Part shown: piece by piece, positions 11,449 through 23,282 of the stretch | Position numbering within the stretch: position 1 is the stretch's first letter | Layout: each line of letters begins with the position of its first letter | DNA from: Irpex lacteus | Taxonomy: Eukaryota; Basidiomycota; Agaricomycetes; Polyporales; Irpicaceae | Length of the DNA: 64,000 nt | Reading direction: 5' to 3' | Assembly: GCA_001986395.2 (NCBI GenBank) | Contig: MQVO02000017.1 | Coordinates: 186,001 to 250,000 of the forward strand | Notes under the pieces: model-generated | What the model saw: the letters and a program-made list of their open reading frames with translations, nothing else | Told to the model about the DNA's origin: nothing | The model's database searches: none | Program-made: the position numbers and the translations under genes

Positions 11449-13290
11449 TCAGTGTACGCTCCCTCGAATCTTCTTCTTGAGCTGCGTCTGAAGTATATGC
11501 GAGCTCTTCAAGTGTTCCTCGAGCAGATCTGTCCTCGGTAAGTCTGCCCAGAAACGACCTACCAAACTGGAAATCAGTACTGCAAGCGTAGGAGCGATGC
11601 AACAGACGACACACCATTCGGCTCCAGCGTGACCAGATCTACACACACTCCTTTACGCCCCTCTCTCTCCTCATACGCGAGCACAAGCTCGATAGTTTCA
11701 GTTGCCAGGGTAAGCACTTCAACAGAAGGCTTCAAGGACTGTCCCAGGCGGTCCAAGGAGTCAAACAGCAGGACAAGGGCGCGAATGGTGGGTTGGGTCC
11801 TGAGGCGATTGACCAGAGCATCGAAGTGGGCGAGAAGCGCGCTCATGCTGTAGATGTATGCGTGCATGCCCACCACGCTCATGGCGGAGGCCGACCGGTC
11901 CGTGGCGGGTGCTTCTTCGAATACAAAGTGGGAGGGACCCATGCGCATGGTTGTCGTTTGCTCCGAGATGTTAAATTCTGCAAGAGCGCTCGATGTCAGT
12001 ACGCTCGATAGGAAGCGAATAGCGTCACTGATTTCGATGCTCACCGATGTGCACGTCAGCAGCTGGCTTGTCGCCCCGCAGTAGCGTCATGAACTTGATC
12101 ATCCACACGCGTTCCTCGTCACTGAGCCGGTGCAACGGGCAGTTCGGGTTCATCATCACGGCTGTCAAAGCGAGGTGGACAGAGTCGGTGCAGACTCCAT
12201 GGACATAAATCCCCAGAGAACGTGGTCTGCGTCGACAGGTGATTGTATTGGAGACAAGCGGTAGTGCTAGGGACATCTTCCTGTCCCATGTTATGTTCTT
12301 AAACAGGATCAGGGGAGCGTTATTAAAGTGGCTGATGTATTTGATAACGTGATAGAAAGAGGGAAAATAGACATCTGTCAAGGAGATATTGCTTCGCAGG
12401 AATGAGCCCGGTACAACTACGGATGCAGGTGGTATGCTCCAATGGGGTGTATCGAGCTTCGCATGGTTGAAGCCATCTGGAACGGGGCCTGTAATGGAGA
12501 GAGATTCGAGCTTGTTTTGTATGGCGGGCAGATAGAGGAGGTGAAGAAAAGACCTCCCGCGCTTGTAGTCTTGGTGAACGTGTATCTTACTAATGAGCTG
12601 GTGCACCGGCGTAAGTCTTTGACACCCTCCGACGACGTATCGTCGGAATATCTCCGCATCCTCGTAAGACTCGATTTGCAGGGTCCTTCCTAAAAATATA
12701 TGCTCCCGACACCTGTTGGCCCAGAAGAGGCAGACGAGTGAGCACCGTTTAAGATCGGCCAAAATATCCCTCGGGCTTGGTTTCCCTTGATTCCGTGTGA
12801 GCGGTGCGCCGTCCAGGTAACAGTTTCCACGCTGTGAGACACGATCTACGTTAACGTAGAATAATATGTCGTGGAAGAGCTCCTGGGGAATGCGAGCAGC
12901 GAGCAATCTCCATGCCTAATCATACAGAGAACGATATTATGTTTTGATCCTGCGCATGTATGCTCTGTTTCCTGTGCTTACCTTGCCCTCCGTCTGTTCG
13001 AATGGTTCCTCAGTGGGGGTGTCTGGGTCAAAGTCCTTCAAACCGTGTTCCAAATTCGTCGGCTCGCCTTGCAAGTGGGTACGACCATACGTCGGTTCCA
13101 TCGACTGGTATACCGAATCCACGGGATCGAAGGTATCCATCTGTGCACATACGGAGGCGGTCGACACGTATGGGTCATAGTCGGTGAGATCGCACTCCCG
13201 GTTCGTCGGCTCGCGTTGCAAACCTGTAAGATCGTATGTCCAGTCGAACGGCTCGTACACCGAATCCACCGAATCGAAAGAGACGTCCAT
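11449..13290 (-). CDS. F-box domain protein, tandem copy B, repeat-bearing N-terminus (550 aa)
   Basis: Four exons: 12982-13290, 12045-12915, 11615-11977 and 11449-11558, total 1653 nt, no stops. The first exon (103 codons) is unlike any other copy: an acidic, tyrosine-rich tail made of two diverged repeats of about 50 residues, each with a F.D.VDSVY start and an EPTN motif. It splices in phase 0 (GTAAG donor, TTAG acceptor) onto AWRLLAARIPQEL, the usual F-box exon. CSLVCLFWANRC follows, then the family body with HWSIPP and NPNCPLHRLSDEE. The last exon ends KKKIRGSVH, as in copy G. An SCF adaptor role is inferred from the F-box only. The start is the first ATG of the open exon. Confidence 0.82.
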
Positions 13291-13450
13291 CGTGCTAACG
13301 ACACCGGTGAATCTTTGTATGCGACGGTCTGGTGGAACGACTGGGAGGTAGAGACACGTAAGGGGAGAAGGGAAAGAGGAGTGGGCGGAGGTGAAGGGAC
13401 GAGGAAGGAGGGATGAGGGGTGGGGCTGCTGCGGATGCCACCAGTATTGT

Positions 13451-13460
13451 GTTATATGTT
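13451..13460 (-). promoter_or_regulatory. Possible TATA element of gene B
   Basis: AACATATAAC on the minus strand lies about 160 bp before gene B's ATG. The upstream box found at genes A and D to H is absent, so the promoter appears replaced together with the first exon. Assignment rests on position and sequence only. Confidence 0.3.
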
Positions 13461-13599
13461 GTATCTAGTCTCCGACGAGCGAGGGGATGAACGCGGGAAA
13501 TGCATCGCTTTCACGACGGAACGGAAAGCACGAAGCTTCTACACGTGCATCACACGTGCATCACCTGGTCCTGAGGCGAAACAGAGTGAGCCATTTCTC

Positions 13600-14220
13600 G
13601 AGTACTCAAAATGATCCTATGTACTCACGCGTGAATACAAACTGCTTGGACGCAACCATCCAGTACTGTATCACGTCCTCGTCTCCAATGCAGACCGCAA
13701 CGACACTCGACGGGGCGCGTGGAGTAGAGTCGAGACGCAACAGCCCAACTACATCCAGCGCCGCTTCGATTTCCATCTGGAAGTGCCTATCAAATTCATG
13801 TCAACTAGCTCTCGTGCTCGGGAGCACTCAAGTGAAAAGAACGTACCGCATTCTCCCACCAACGCCCCTGGGTGTTATCGACACCGTGATATGGAAGTCA
13901 GGATGGCAGTACACCTGCCGTAGTCGTGTACCGCAATGCGATGCATGACCCTTGTAACTCTCGAACACACTGTGTGCGCGTGTCTGCACATGCCTGGACA
14001 GGGACTCATCAATTTGTTGGAAATGCGTGATGAAGGTGGCTGTCGATAGGGCTGGTATGTTTCTCTATCCGCTGAGCGGTTCAGAAAGGGGCTTACCGAT
14101 TCACAGAGGACGTGATACGAGCTAATGCTTGTGTGTCTCTTACGTGCATTCGACGATTTAAGGAGAGCTACGGGCATATCTGCTTGCATCGGTACCATAG
14201 ATTTAGCTTGTCGATGCAAC
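13600..14220 (-). pseudogene. Gene 2 family 3' exons upstream of gene B
   Basis: Unrecognised, minus strand. A frame reads HFQQIDESLSRHVQ and ends near a GTACAC donor at about 13935. After a short exon comes a canonical intron (GTACGT, GTTGAC-like branch, CTTCCAG acceptor). The last clear exon, 13620-13785, encodes MEIEAALDVVGLLRL and IQYWMVASKQFVF and ends at a GTGAGT donor. The same intron and exon start recur near 23600, 34950, 35215, 41210 and 47400. Each exon is open here, but I could not join them all in one phase, so it may be active or recently dead. Confidence 0.4.
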
Positions 14221-15171
14221 CTGAGCAGCGACGCGGACGTAGATTGATACGATTGGTGAGCGTCGAGGCGGATCTAATACTGCGAGACGATTAGTGGGCA
14301 AAAGGAAACCGTTGTAAATGTTCAACACTCACAAGCGATGCTTTTGACGGACGACTCCAAAATACATAGCCAACCCCAGAGGTCCTCGCACCCCGTGATA
14401 GGACGTACAGATACGCGCAGCTCCCTCCATCCAGAACGTCTGCACACCCGACGCGTTCACCTGATCGTAACCTTACGCACGCTCTCTCCGAGCACTCACA
14501 CCGCCCAAGTGATCGGCGTGAACGATCGGAGAGGACGTGCTTTGGTTTGCGCAGAGCGATGCTTCGGAGGATCAACATACGAGATTTTTGATGGTGTTTG
14601 GTATAGGGAGAGGTTTGCAGCTGAGTTGGGAGTTGCAAATGGTGTCTACGTGCACCAACGTCTGGTGAAGCCAGCAATGGGAAATGGATTGACATGAAAC
14701 GCACCACAACGCATGTCAGAAACCAAGCTCCAGAATAGGCTCGTTAACCAGCCTCTATACTCGTACCAACGCGTCTGAATTCGGTCCACATCCTGCTTTT
14801 TCATCTACAAGACTACATCCTACAGCGGCCATCGTCGTGCGTGTTTGAGTTCAACCTGCACTTTCACAGTGGATCTTCATAGCTTGCGTGCTATCTTGTG
14901 CTTGCTTGCTCAGCGGACACTTCGAAGGTACATTTGTGTGCCTTAGTTTCAGTGGCGATGTTCATGGCAGAATATCGAGAAGAGAATGAGCAGGAAGTGA
15001 AAGAGGGAATGGTCGATTGAGCAATAGACGAAAGTCGACGTCAGTGTAAAGAGTAGATACCAGATAAGCGCCTAAACAATAAGGCAAGTTTAGTATGATA
15101 AGATACGAGCTTAGCGTGGGAGCATTTGCTTATTATACAAGTTCAGACTCCGCAAATTTCATGCCAGCGGC
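14221..15171. other. Spacer left of C, second type: gene 2 remnants
   Basis: Carries a diverged copy of the near-palindrome (14481-14535) and short open frames on both strands. None has a conserved partner long enough to call a gene. The sequence is clearly diverged from the spacers left of A, B, D, F and G. Confidence 0.35.
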
Positions 15172-15660
15172 TTACTTACCCATTTTCGCCTTCCACCACG
15201 ACGACCACCACAAGCGACACCTTGCTGCTTCCCTCATCGTCATCCGTATCGACCACACGTCGACGTGGATGGCGACGAGGGATGCAGTCCTCAGGTGTCC
15301 ACGATCCGCGGAATATGGTGTACGCTCAGGCAAGTGGGAATTGGCGATGGCTGGATCGCGTGGACGAACTGGGAGGTGGTTGGGCAATGGGACTCGGCGG
15401 TGCGTTGCTGTCCCTGTTCTCCTGAACACGTCGTGGAATGCTTTCTCCGTAGTCATGCGTGCTGCCAAACATAACATCGCTATATCGCCTGCACGCATGA
15501 TTCCAAGAGCTGCGTGCATCCATGCTCGAACTTTGAGTTCGTGCTTGGTGGACACAGTTCAAGCTGCTTCGTTTCGCCGCCGACACATCATCTGGGCTCA
15601 CTCGTGCGACCGAAATGCCTCTCGCAAGGTGCCAAAGCAAACCGACGAGCGAAGGGAGTC
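15172..15660 (-). pseudogene. Gene 3 family, diverged copy
   Basis: A 127-codon minus-strand frame (15172-15555) matches the last exon of gene 3 at 8306-8523 in position and in short motifs (RPRDP, SIRMTMREAA). Upstream, 15326-15640 in another frame keeps VGLLWHLA and SPDDVSAAKR, comparable with VGFSFGELA and SLDSVSTTG. The intron seen at 8524-8579 is read through in one frame here. Homology is weak but ordered. Function unknown. Confidence 0.35.
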
Positions 15661-17940
15661 TTGAGTGCCGACGCGAACGTTAATGGAGGCAGTGTTGGCG
15701 GTACTGCTGGGTGGAGGAGGTGATGTTCGCAGGAGGATGTGCAGAGGTCGTGTTGGGGTCGTCTGAGGTGCGCTAGCTTTACAAATACGTCACGATATCA
15801 TGGACGCTGACACGAGTGAAGTATCCCTACCTTTCGTGGTCACGTAGAAGGGCTACGCGATCACTTTCACTGCCACTCACTGTTTCTGCGTTCACCGTCG
15901 CATATCATCTCCTCATGACGCCATGCTTGGTCCATCGAACGTTCCTGATTGCATCGACGCTATGCATCGTCTTTGCAGTTCACTGATGAAATTTAGATAT
16001 CGAAATGTCGAGGGTGGGTCATTTTGGGAGTGTGACAATAGGTAGCAGGCGTTTCGTGGACTGAACTAGGTGCGTGCCACGATCACGCGTTATCGCTGTA
16101 CGACTGATAGCTTACTCCGTCTCTGCCAACTCGAATCTACAGTAGCACGATCCCCCGGCATGTACTGTCACTCTCCATCTGCGGATACTTCGAAGATGGG
16201 ACATGTGCTACCCTCCAAGACCCGTTCGATACGAATACCAACGGTCCCCGTCGCTCTCGCAGGCGTTTTTAGCCTAGCGTCATCACCGACTCTTGCCTCT
16301 CGAGATCCATCTGCAAGTGGACGCATGAAACGAGGAAAGCCTGCTGTAGCGAAGGTTGATTAACGAGAAGACATTGGACGAAGTTGTGGTTTCTGTGGAG
16401 TGACGGACGGTGAGGTCGTTGCGTCTCGAGATACATCACAGTACTTACGTCTTTTCTAGTAGCGTGTATCCAGCCTTGGCGTTGCCACCCTTCACTATAT
16501 CTACCCCAATCACGCGGCCTCCCCCTCTTCATGGATCATCTACTCGTACTCCTTGGTGTCGACGGTTCGCCGCTACCTCCCTCAGGCTCTACCTGCGCTG
16601 TGCGCGCCTACCCAGTTCTCCCTACGACGCTTGAAACTCGCTGAAGATACACGAAGCCGTTGCACATGGGTCCTATGGGCGCCTTCACACATCGTGCTTA
16701 AGTCTCGCCGTGCCACGCGTCCCCCAACTTTCTGGGTCACTTCCTCAGCTCCGTTGCTGCCATCGCCCGCCGATCGTCTCTCGATCACCTCTCGATCGAG
16801 ACGTGTACATCTACGCCCTCACTCATATCCACTGCCATGCAAGATTTATCGGGAGTACCAACGCTGCCACATTCATCAAAATCCCCGAACGCGCTCGAGC
16901 TCTACTCCATTATCGATGGTGGCAGCTTGAAGCAACGATGAGGCACATACTCGAGCTCAGAGTATGCCTTCCATGGCACCGAGATCACTCAGCCACGCAC
17001 ACCTCTCTCGACTCCCCAGGCTTGCGGACTCTTGCGGAAGATGTTACAGCATCCCGTAGTGATAGAAATATTGTGCGTCTCATGGATCGACGCACAACAA
17101 CTGGGATCGAAGAGACGAAGTGGGTCGTCGATGCACTGCGCGTCGTCGTTCGCAAGACGATCAGGTAAGTACCGCCACACCATCGCTTCCTCCTCGAACT
17201 CAGTACCATGATATCGGCCTTAGATCAGGGGACCATGGCGTGCGGAATGAAATGAGCAACGGACCAGAGAGGGTTTAGCTTCAACCTCAGTTTGACGGCG
17301 CGAGATCAGCGCTCAGCGGCTGGTTCGTATATTCAAGTTCAATGCGCGGATAGGTTGCGAGCAGTCGGTAGGGCCGTCGAGACCACCGTTAACCGTAGGT
17401 CGTTCTGCAATACATGTCTGTTCTCTAACGAACGTTGCTGCTGAGGCGATATTCTCAAGTAACATTCACTAAAACCGAGGGGTTCTCGAGTGCGACGTCC
17501 GGCTACAATGTACGCAGCTACCAGTGATTACATCATACATATATTATCATCGTGGGCCTATTGGCTGTCATACATGCGTGGACGTCGACGGTATATAGAA
17601 TATGCACATTTAGTAAAAATAGAAAGAGAAGGTGTGGGGGACAACAATGAGTGATGTACAGAGAATTGATAACAAACACTTCAGTCTTCACCGAGCTACT
17701 CCCTGTCGCAACGGCAGCAATGCCTGGGACATGCGAGTGTTGTGTAGTGCAGCTCGTACTACTTATTGTGACTCGGCGGCGGCGGCAATGGCGATATCGA
17801 GGCTTGAGATGCACATGTGAAAGTGGATGGATAGTACTAGTGCGCATAACGATAAGTAGATGGGCTGGGTGCAGGGTCGTATTGTGTGGATGAGATGTGT
17901 CCATGAGATACAACCGAATATATCGAGTGGATGCACTCGG
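15661..17940. other. Second-type spacer and 3' flank of gene C
   Basis: No gene supported. About 16580-17200 resembles about 37780-38360 in the spacer left of gene E (for example ACAACTGGGAT near 17096 and 38288), while the gene 4 block of the other spacers is missing. About 17640-17940 resembles 38870-39165. Genes C and E, which follow these spacers, also share a distinctive last exon. Confidence 0.4.
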
Positions 17941-18161
17941 TCAATGTCTCTTCAGCTCCCGTCGAAGGATTTCTAAGCTCTTGTGACTTCCCCATCTATT
18001 TGGTATCTCTGCCCAAATGCGTCCTTCAAGTTGTCGATGCAGAGCAAAGTCAGGATGGTATTGGAAACTAACGACGCCAAAGGTTACGCACCAGTAGGCT
18101 CTAGTGTGAACATATCTACGCCGAGCACTCGGCCAGTGAGCTCTCTCCTCTTCTTTCCGCC

Positions 18162-18236
18162 CTTCTCTTCCTCGTCCTTCTCTTCCTCGTCCTTTTCTTC
18201 CTCGTCCTTCTCTTCCTCGTCCTTCTCTTCCTCATA
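18162..18236 (-). repeat. 15-bp coding minisatellite in gene C
   Basis: Five head-to-tail 15-bp units (CTTCTCTTCCTCGTC on the plus strand, two units with changes) encode an acidic-lysine run of the EEKDE type in exon 3. Other copies have a single EKEEER-like segment here, so the expansion is specific to copy C and keeps the frame. Confidence 0.85.
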
Positions 18237-18917
18237 TGCACACACGAACTCGATCGCTTCAGTTGCAGGGTCGAGCGCTTCAACGAAAGGCTTCATGGAA
18301 TTTTGAAAACGGTCGAGGGAGTAAGACAGCAGGACAAGTGCGCGGATGGTGGGATGGGTCCTGGCGTGATCGACCAGAGCATCGAAGTTGGCAGGAAGCC
18401 CTCTCCAGTTCGGGTCGTTGATGTATGCGTGCATGCCCACCACGCTCAGGACGGAGTCCGGCCGTTCCGTGGGGGCTGGTGTTTCTTCGAATACAAAATA
18501 GAAGAGATCCAGGTCCATGGTTGTCGTTTGCTCCGAGACGTCGAATCCTGCAAGAGCGCTCGACGTCAGTACGCTCGATGGGAAGCGAATAGCGTCACTG
18601 ATTGCGATGCTCACCGATGAACACGCAGGGACCTTTCTTGTCGCCCCACAGCAGCGTCATGAACTCGATCATCCACACACGTTCCTCGTCGCTGAGTCGG
18701 TGCAGCGGGCAGTTCGGGTTCATCATCAGAGCTGTCAGAGCGAGGTGAACAGCGTCGGTGCAGTCTCCCACGATCCGAATGTGCAGAGAGCGTGGTCTGC
18801 GTGGACAGGTGATTTTATTGGAGGCATGTGGCAATGAGTACGTGGGAGTCTGGCCATCCCATGTTATCGTTCTGAACTCGATAGAGGTGGCGCAAGAAAA
18901 GTGCCTTATGTATTTTG

Positions 18918-18924
18918 CAACATG
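18918..18924. repeat. Left target-site duplication of palindrome element
   Basis: CAACATG here is repeated at 22405-22411. Joining the gene through one copy gives HVAKYIRHF in frame, as in paralogues. Confidence 0.85.
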
Positions 18925-19496
18925 CTTATGAATCAGTCGAATATCCTATAATGTATATGCCAACCAAGGGTCATAACTACCCTGATTCATGTGTCAGCCG
19001 ACGCCACCCGAATAACATATAGATTATATACAAACCAACGTATGATTTGTAGCATACTTTATTTGTAAATCAATATTACAAGCTGTATATGATTTGATAC
19101 AGTTCTGTCAGGTTATATACAAATCAATTGCAGTTAATGTGAGTTCTTGGATCTGTCATGAAGATGACTCTTGTATTTGTATCTCAGCTCATAGTCCAGC
19201 ATTGTTTTTCCTAAACTCCATGAATTCTGGCCTGTTTATATGTGAACCGGATTATATTGTTTGCACACTACATATGTAAACCAAAGTATATTGTACTCAC
19301 ACTATAAGTGTAGATTGAATCTATGAACAGTATATATATGTATATAGATAGTGTTACTGCAGTTGAAGATCTTTACCATCACGTTATATGATTAATTTAC
19401 CTATATATAATGTATGATGGAGCTACATTCAAGAGTACACAAGTACTAATTCATCCTTGGCTTCTAATTACTGTGAACAGCAACAGAGCTGTTTTG

Positions 19497-19592
19497 CATA
19501 TAGTATGTGTGACGGACTTGCATATAATATATGTAACCGGTTTGCATACAACTTAAGTCACTGGTTTATATACAACATGAGTGACTAATCTG
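19497..19592. repeat. Four 24-bp subterminal tandem repeats, left arm
   Basis: Four adjoining 24-bp units start CATATAGTATG, CATATAATATA, CATACAACTTA and TATACAACATG, each with a central GTNAC or GTGAC core. They are mirrored at 21738-21833. Subterminal repeats of this kind often bind transposase; that role is inference. Confidence 0.7.
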
Positions 19593-19620
19593 CATATATC
19601 TGTAATTGGCATGAATAGAG

Positions 19621-20529
19621 TGTATAGAGCATGTCTGGGCAAATTTTGGAGCTTATCAGATGGTGGCTTGATATGGATGTTCATGGGGGTGCCTGAAAAT
19701 GTGGCCAGGCTGATCTAGGGTGAATGGTGGGCCCTAATAACAATCAGAGACATTTATCCTAGCCCTATGTAGTGTACTGACAAGGATCAAAAGGAATTTT
19801 GATGATAGCTTCACTGGTGGGGGAGATATGACCCATGTGCTCCTCCTCCCCTCCCTCTCCCAAAAAAGCGCCTCCAGCAGCTTGCAGCTTTAATGAGGGG
19901 CTTTATCAAACATTTATAATTATATTTGAGTGTCTTTTACACGTCCTGATGTAGTTTTCAGGCCTCAATCACGTGTCTAGATAGAGATCTGCAGGGCTGT
20001 GCCTGACACTGTGGCCAGGCTGATCAGGGAGGAATGGATGGTCCAAATAATGATCTGGACCGTGTTTTCTAATGTCCCATACTATATCTAGAGTATACAA
20101 AAGGAACTGGGACGATATCTTTACTGGTGGGCGAGATCTGGACCATGTGCTCCTCCTCCCCTGGACCCCTCCCAAAAGTCGCGCTATTGTAGGCGGAGGA
20201 TTGATGGGGGGCCTTAGATATTTTAGGACATTGTTCCAGAGTATATAAGACACGTCTGTGCCATTTTTTGAATTCCCCAGAGCGTGTCTTCATATAGCAA
20301 TCAACTGGTCACATGACACTGTGGCCAGCTCTCTACAGGCAGGATGGGGGACTCTGGCAATGAACTGAGCTTCGGATATACGTTCTCCATATTCCCCTAA
20401 TATGATTCAGAAGGAATTTTGATGGTAGCTACTCTAGGGGTGGCTCAGTGAGGATATCTTCCTCCTCCTCCCCCTCCCCTCCAAAAAGCGTCCTCCCATG
20501 GATCACACACTCAGGGGAGGGCCCAAATA
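19621..20529. repeat. Three diverged ~310-bp repeats, left arm
   Basis: The units share TGTGGCCAG (about 19700, 20009, 20320), a GGAATTTTGAT-like or GGAACTGGGAC segment, then a CTCCTCCTCCC run. Their mirror images fill 20801-21709. The central spacer starts with a further diverged unit (TTTCAGGC.CCCC). Confidence 0.7.
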
Positions 20530-20800
20530 GCACTTGTACAATATGAACAAATATATGGACAATGTATATACCAAGTTTCAGGCTCCCCCTATCAATACTT
20601 CCTCCCCCATGCATCATACAGTGCAGAACACAGGGTTAGGTTACATATGTCACAGTCATGTACTTGGATGCATTGTCTCACTTGTGTCTCTGCCAGTGTA
20701 TATCAGTGCTGTGAACGCTCTAGGGTGGGTAATAATGATGGGGGAGGGCTGAAACCTGGCACAAATATGCCCTATATGTCAGGTAACATTGTTCAAGTGT

Positions 20801-22376
20801 TATTTGGGCCCTCCCCTGAGTGTGTGATCCATGGGAGGACGCTTTTTGGAGGGGAGGGGGAGGAGGAGGAAGATATCCTCACTGAGCCACCCCTAGAGTA
20901 GCTACCATCAAAATTCCTTCTGAATCATATTAGGGGAATATGGAGAACGTATATCCGAAGCTCAGTTCATTGCCAGAGTCCCCCATCCTGCCTGTAGAGA
21001 GCTGGCCACAGTGTCATGTGACCAGTTGATTGCTATATGAAGACACGCTCTGGGGAATTCAAAAAATGGCACAGACGTGTCTTATATACTCTGGAACAAT
21101 GTCCTAAAATATCTAAGGCCCCCCATCAATCCTCCGCCTACAATAGCGCGACTTTTGGGAGGGGTCCAGGGGAGGAGGAGCACATGGTCCAGATCTCGCC
21201 CACCAGTAAAGATATCGTCCCAGTTCCTTTTGTATACTCTAGATATAGTATGGGACATTAGAAAACACGGTCCAGATCATTATTTGGACCATCCATTCCT
21301 CCCTGATCAGCCTGGCCACAGTGTCAGGCACAGCCCTGCAGATCTCTATCTAGACACGTGATTGAGGCCTGAAAACTACATCAGGACGTGTAAAAGACAC
21401 TCAAATATAATTATAAATGTTTGATAAAGCCCCTCATTAAAGCTGCAAGCTGCTGGAGGCGCTTTTTTGGGAGAGGGAGGGGAGGAGGAGCACATGGGTC
21501 ATATCTCCCCCACCAGTGAAGCTATCATCAAAATTCCTTTTGATCCTTGTCAGTACACTACATAGGGCTAGGATAAATGTCTCTGATTGTTATTAGGGCC
21601 CACCATTCACCCTAGATCAGCCTGGCCACATTTTCAGGCACCCCCATGAACATCCATATCAAGCCACCATCTGATAAGCTCCAAAATTTGCCCAGACATG
21701 CTCTATACACTCTATTCATGCCAATTACAGATATATGCAGATTAGTCACTCATGTTGTATATAAACCAGTGACTTAAGTTGTATGCAAACCGGTTACATA
21801 TATTATATGCAAGTCCGTCACACATACTATATGCAAAACAGCTCTGTTGCTGTTCACAGTAATTAGAAGCCAAGGATGAATTAGTACTTGTGTACTCTTG
21901 AATGTAGCTCCATCATACATTATATATAGGTAAATTAATCATATAACGTGATGGTAAAGATCTTCAACTGCAGTAACACTATCTATATACATATATATAC
22001 TGTTCATAGATTCAATCTACACTTATAGTGTGAGTACAATATACTTTGGTTTACATATGTAGTGTGCAAACAATATAATCCGGTTCACATATAAACAGGC
22101 CAGAATTCATGGAGTTTAGGAAAAACAATGCTGGACTATGAGCTGAGATACAAATACAAGAGTCATCTTCATGACAGATCCAAGAACTCACATTAACTGC
22201 AATTGATTTGTATATAACCTGACAGAACTGTATCAAATCATATACAGCTTGTAATATTGATTTACAAATAAAGTATGCTACAAATCATACGTTGGTTTGT
22301 ATATAATCTATATGTTATTCGGGTGGCGTCGGCTGACACATGAATCAGGGTAGTTATGACCCTTGGTTGGCATATA
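20801..22376. repeat. Right arm of the giant palindrome
   Basis: Reverse complement of 18954-20529. It includes the mirrored 24-bp repeats at 21738-21833 and the mirrored 310-bp units. It holds no gene of its own. Confidence 0.88.
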
Positions 22377-23270
22377 TATAATGTATATTGGACTGAGAAC
22401 CAACCAACATGACGGAACGAAGGAAACTGGACATCTCTGAGGTAGATCTCCCTCAGGAATGAGCTCGGTACAAACATAGATGGTGATATACCCCAGTGTG
22501 GTGTGTCGAGCTTCGCAGGGTTAAAGCCTTCTGGGACGGGGCCTACAATCCGGAGGTATCTAAGCTTGTTTTGGATAGCGGGAAGATAGAGAAGATGAAG
22601 AAAAGACCTCTCGTAGTCTTGGCGAACCACTATGTCATGAATGACTCGGAGCTGGTTCACCGGCGTAAGTCTCGGACACCCTCCGACGACGTATCGTCGG
22701 AATATCTCCGCGTCCTCGTAAGACTCGATCCACAGACCCTCACCAGAGAACATATGCTCCCGACACTTGTTGGCCCAGAAGAGGCAGACGAATGAGCACC
22801 GTTTCAGATCGGTTAAAATGTCCTTTGGACTTGGTTCTCCTCGATTACGTTTGAGATATTCGCCTTCCGACCATTCACGTTGTGAGATACGATCTACGTT
22901 AACGTAGAATAGGATGTCATCGAAGAGCTCGGGGGGGATGCGTGCGGCAAGCGACGCCAACGCCTAAACGTGTTGGGAATAACAGAATATATGAGCCCAT
23001 CACCTACCCATAATTCATGCTGCACTTACCTCGGACACCGTCAACTCAAATAGCAAGTCTATCCCATATATAGGCCAAAAGGGCAGGTCGTCCGACTGAT
23101 CTTGCGGCTCATATTGCTGGTCCATGGCGTTCGTGGAGGAGAGGCGTTTGACTCTGTACGGCCTGACCACTTGTCGTAGAATAGACGACGTCCGAAGGGA
23201 TTCTAGCGGACGAGTCGTGGGGAGGGACGCGGGGGAGGAGAGCTGCAGTAACGAGCCATCTAACAATGAG

Positions 23271-23282
23271 GCATATATACTT
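23271..23282 (-). promoter_or_regulatory. Possible TATA element of gene C
   Basis: AAGTATATATGC on the minus strand lies about 150 bp before the ATG at 23125. The upstream box of genes A and D to H is missing, so this promoter and first exon seem to have been replaced together. Confidence 0.35.

Larger units (their letters stand above)
18925..22404. mobile_element. 3.48-kb giant palindromic (foldback) element in gene C
   Basis: Two arms, 18954-20529 and 20801-22376, are reverse complements with constant position sums (41330), so no indel separates them; every stretch I compared matched exactly. The ends outside the arms match imperfectly (TCAGTC, AATAT). A diverged spacer of about 270 bp separates the arms. 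Flanking CAACATG copies give a 7-bp target duplication. Open frames are 94 codons or shorter and occur as mirrored pairs, so there is no transposase: the element is non-autonomous or immobile by itself. Each arm has an A+T-rich outer part with 24-bp repeats and an inner part built of three diverged units of about 310 bp. The 7-bp duplication does not point to one superfamily. Confidence 0.88.
17941..23125 (-). pseudogene. F-box gene copy C, interrupted by a giant palindrome
   Basis: Exons: 23030-23125, 22405-22963 joined to 18615-18917, 18092-18547, and 17941-18023. Without the insertion 18925-22404 and one CAACATG copy, the exons total 1497 nt and read 498 codons without a stop, so the gene was intact until very recently. 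The first exon (32 codons, MDQQYEPQDQSDD start) is unique to this copy. The F-box exon has ARIPPELFDDILFYV and CSFVCLFWANKC. Exon 3 carries a 15-bp minisatellite (18162-18236). The last exon ends EILRRELKRH, like copy E. As it stands, transcription from the right would give a truncated F-box protein that runs into the palindrome's end. Confidence 0.8.

Noticed and set aside
18947..18953. TATAATG repeated at 22377-22383 as an inner target duplication of the palindrome
   Set aside because: It lies in A+T-rich sequence inside the outer CAACATG duplication. Only the outer pair restores the F-box frame, so the inner match is probably chance.
19094..22236. Mirrored open frames in the palindrome arms (up to 94 codons)
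   Set aside because: They are identical pairs forced by the palindrome, without domains, codon bias or splice support.
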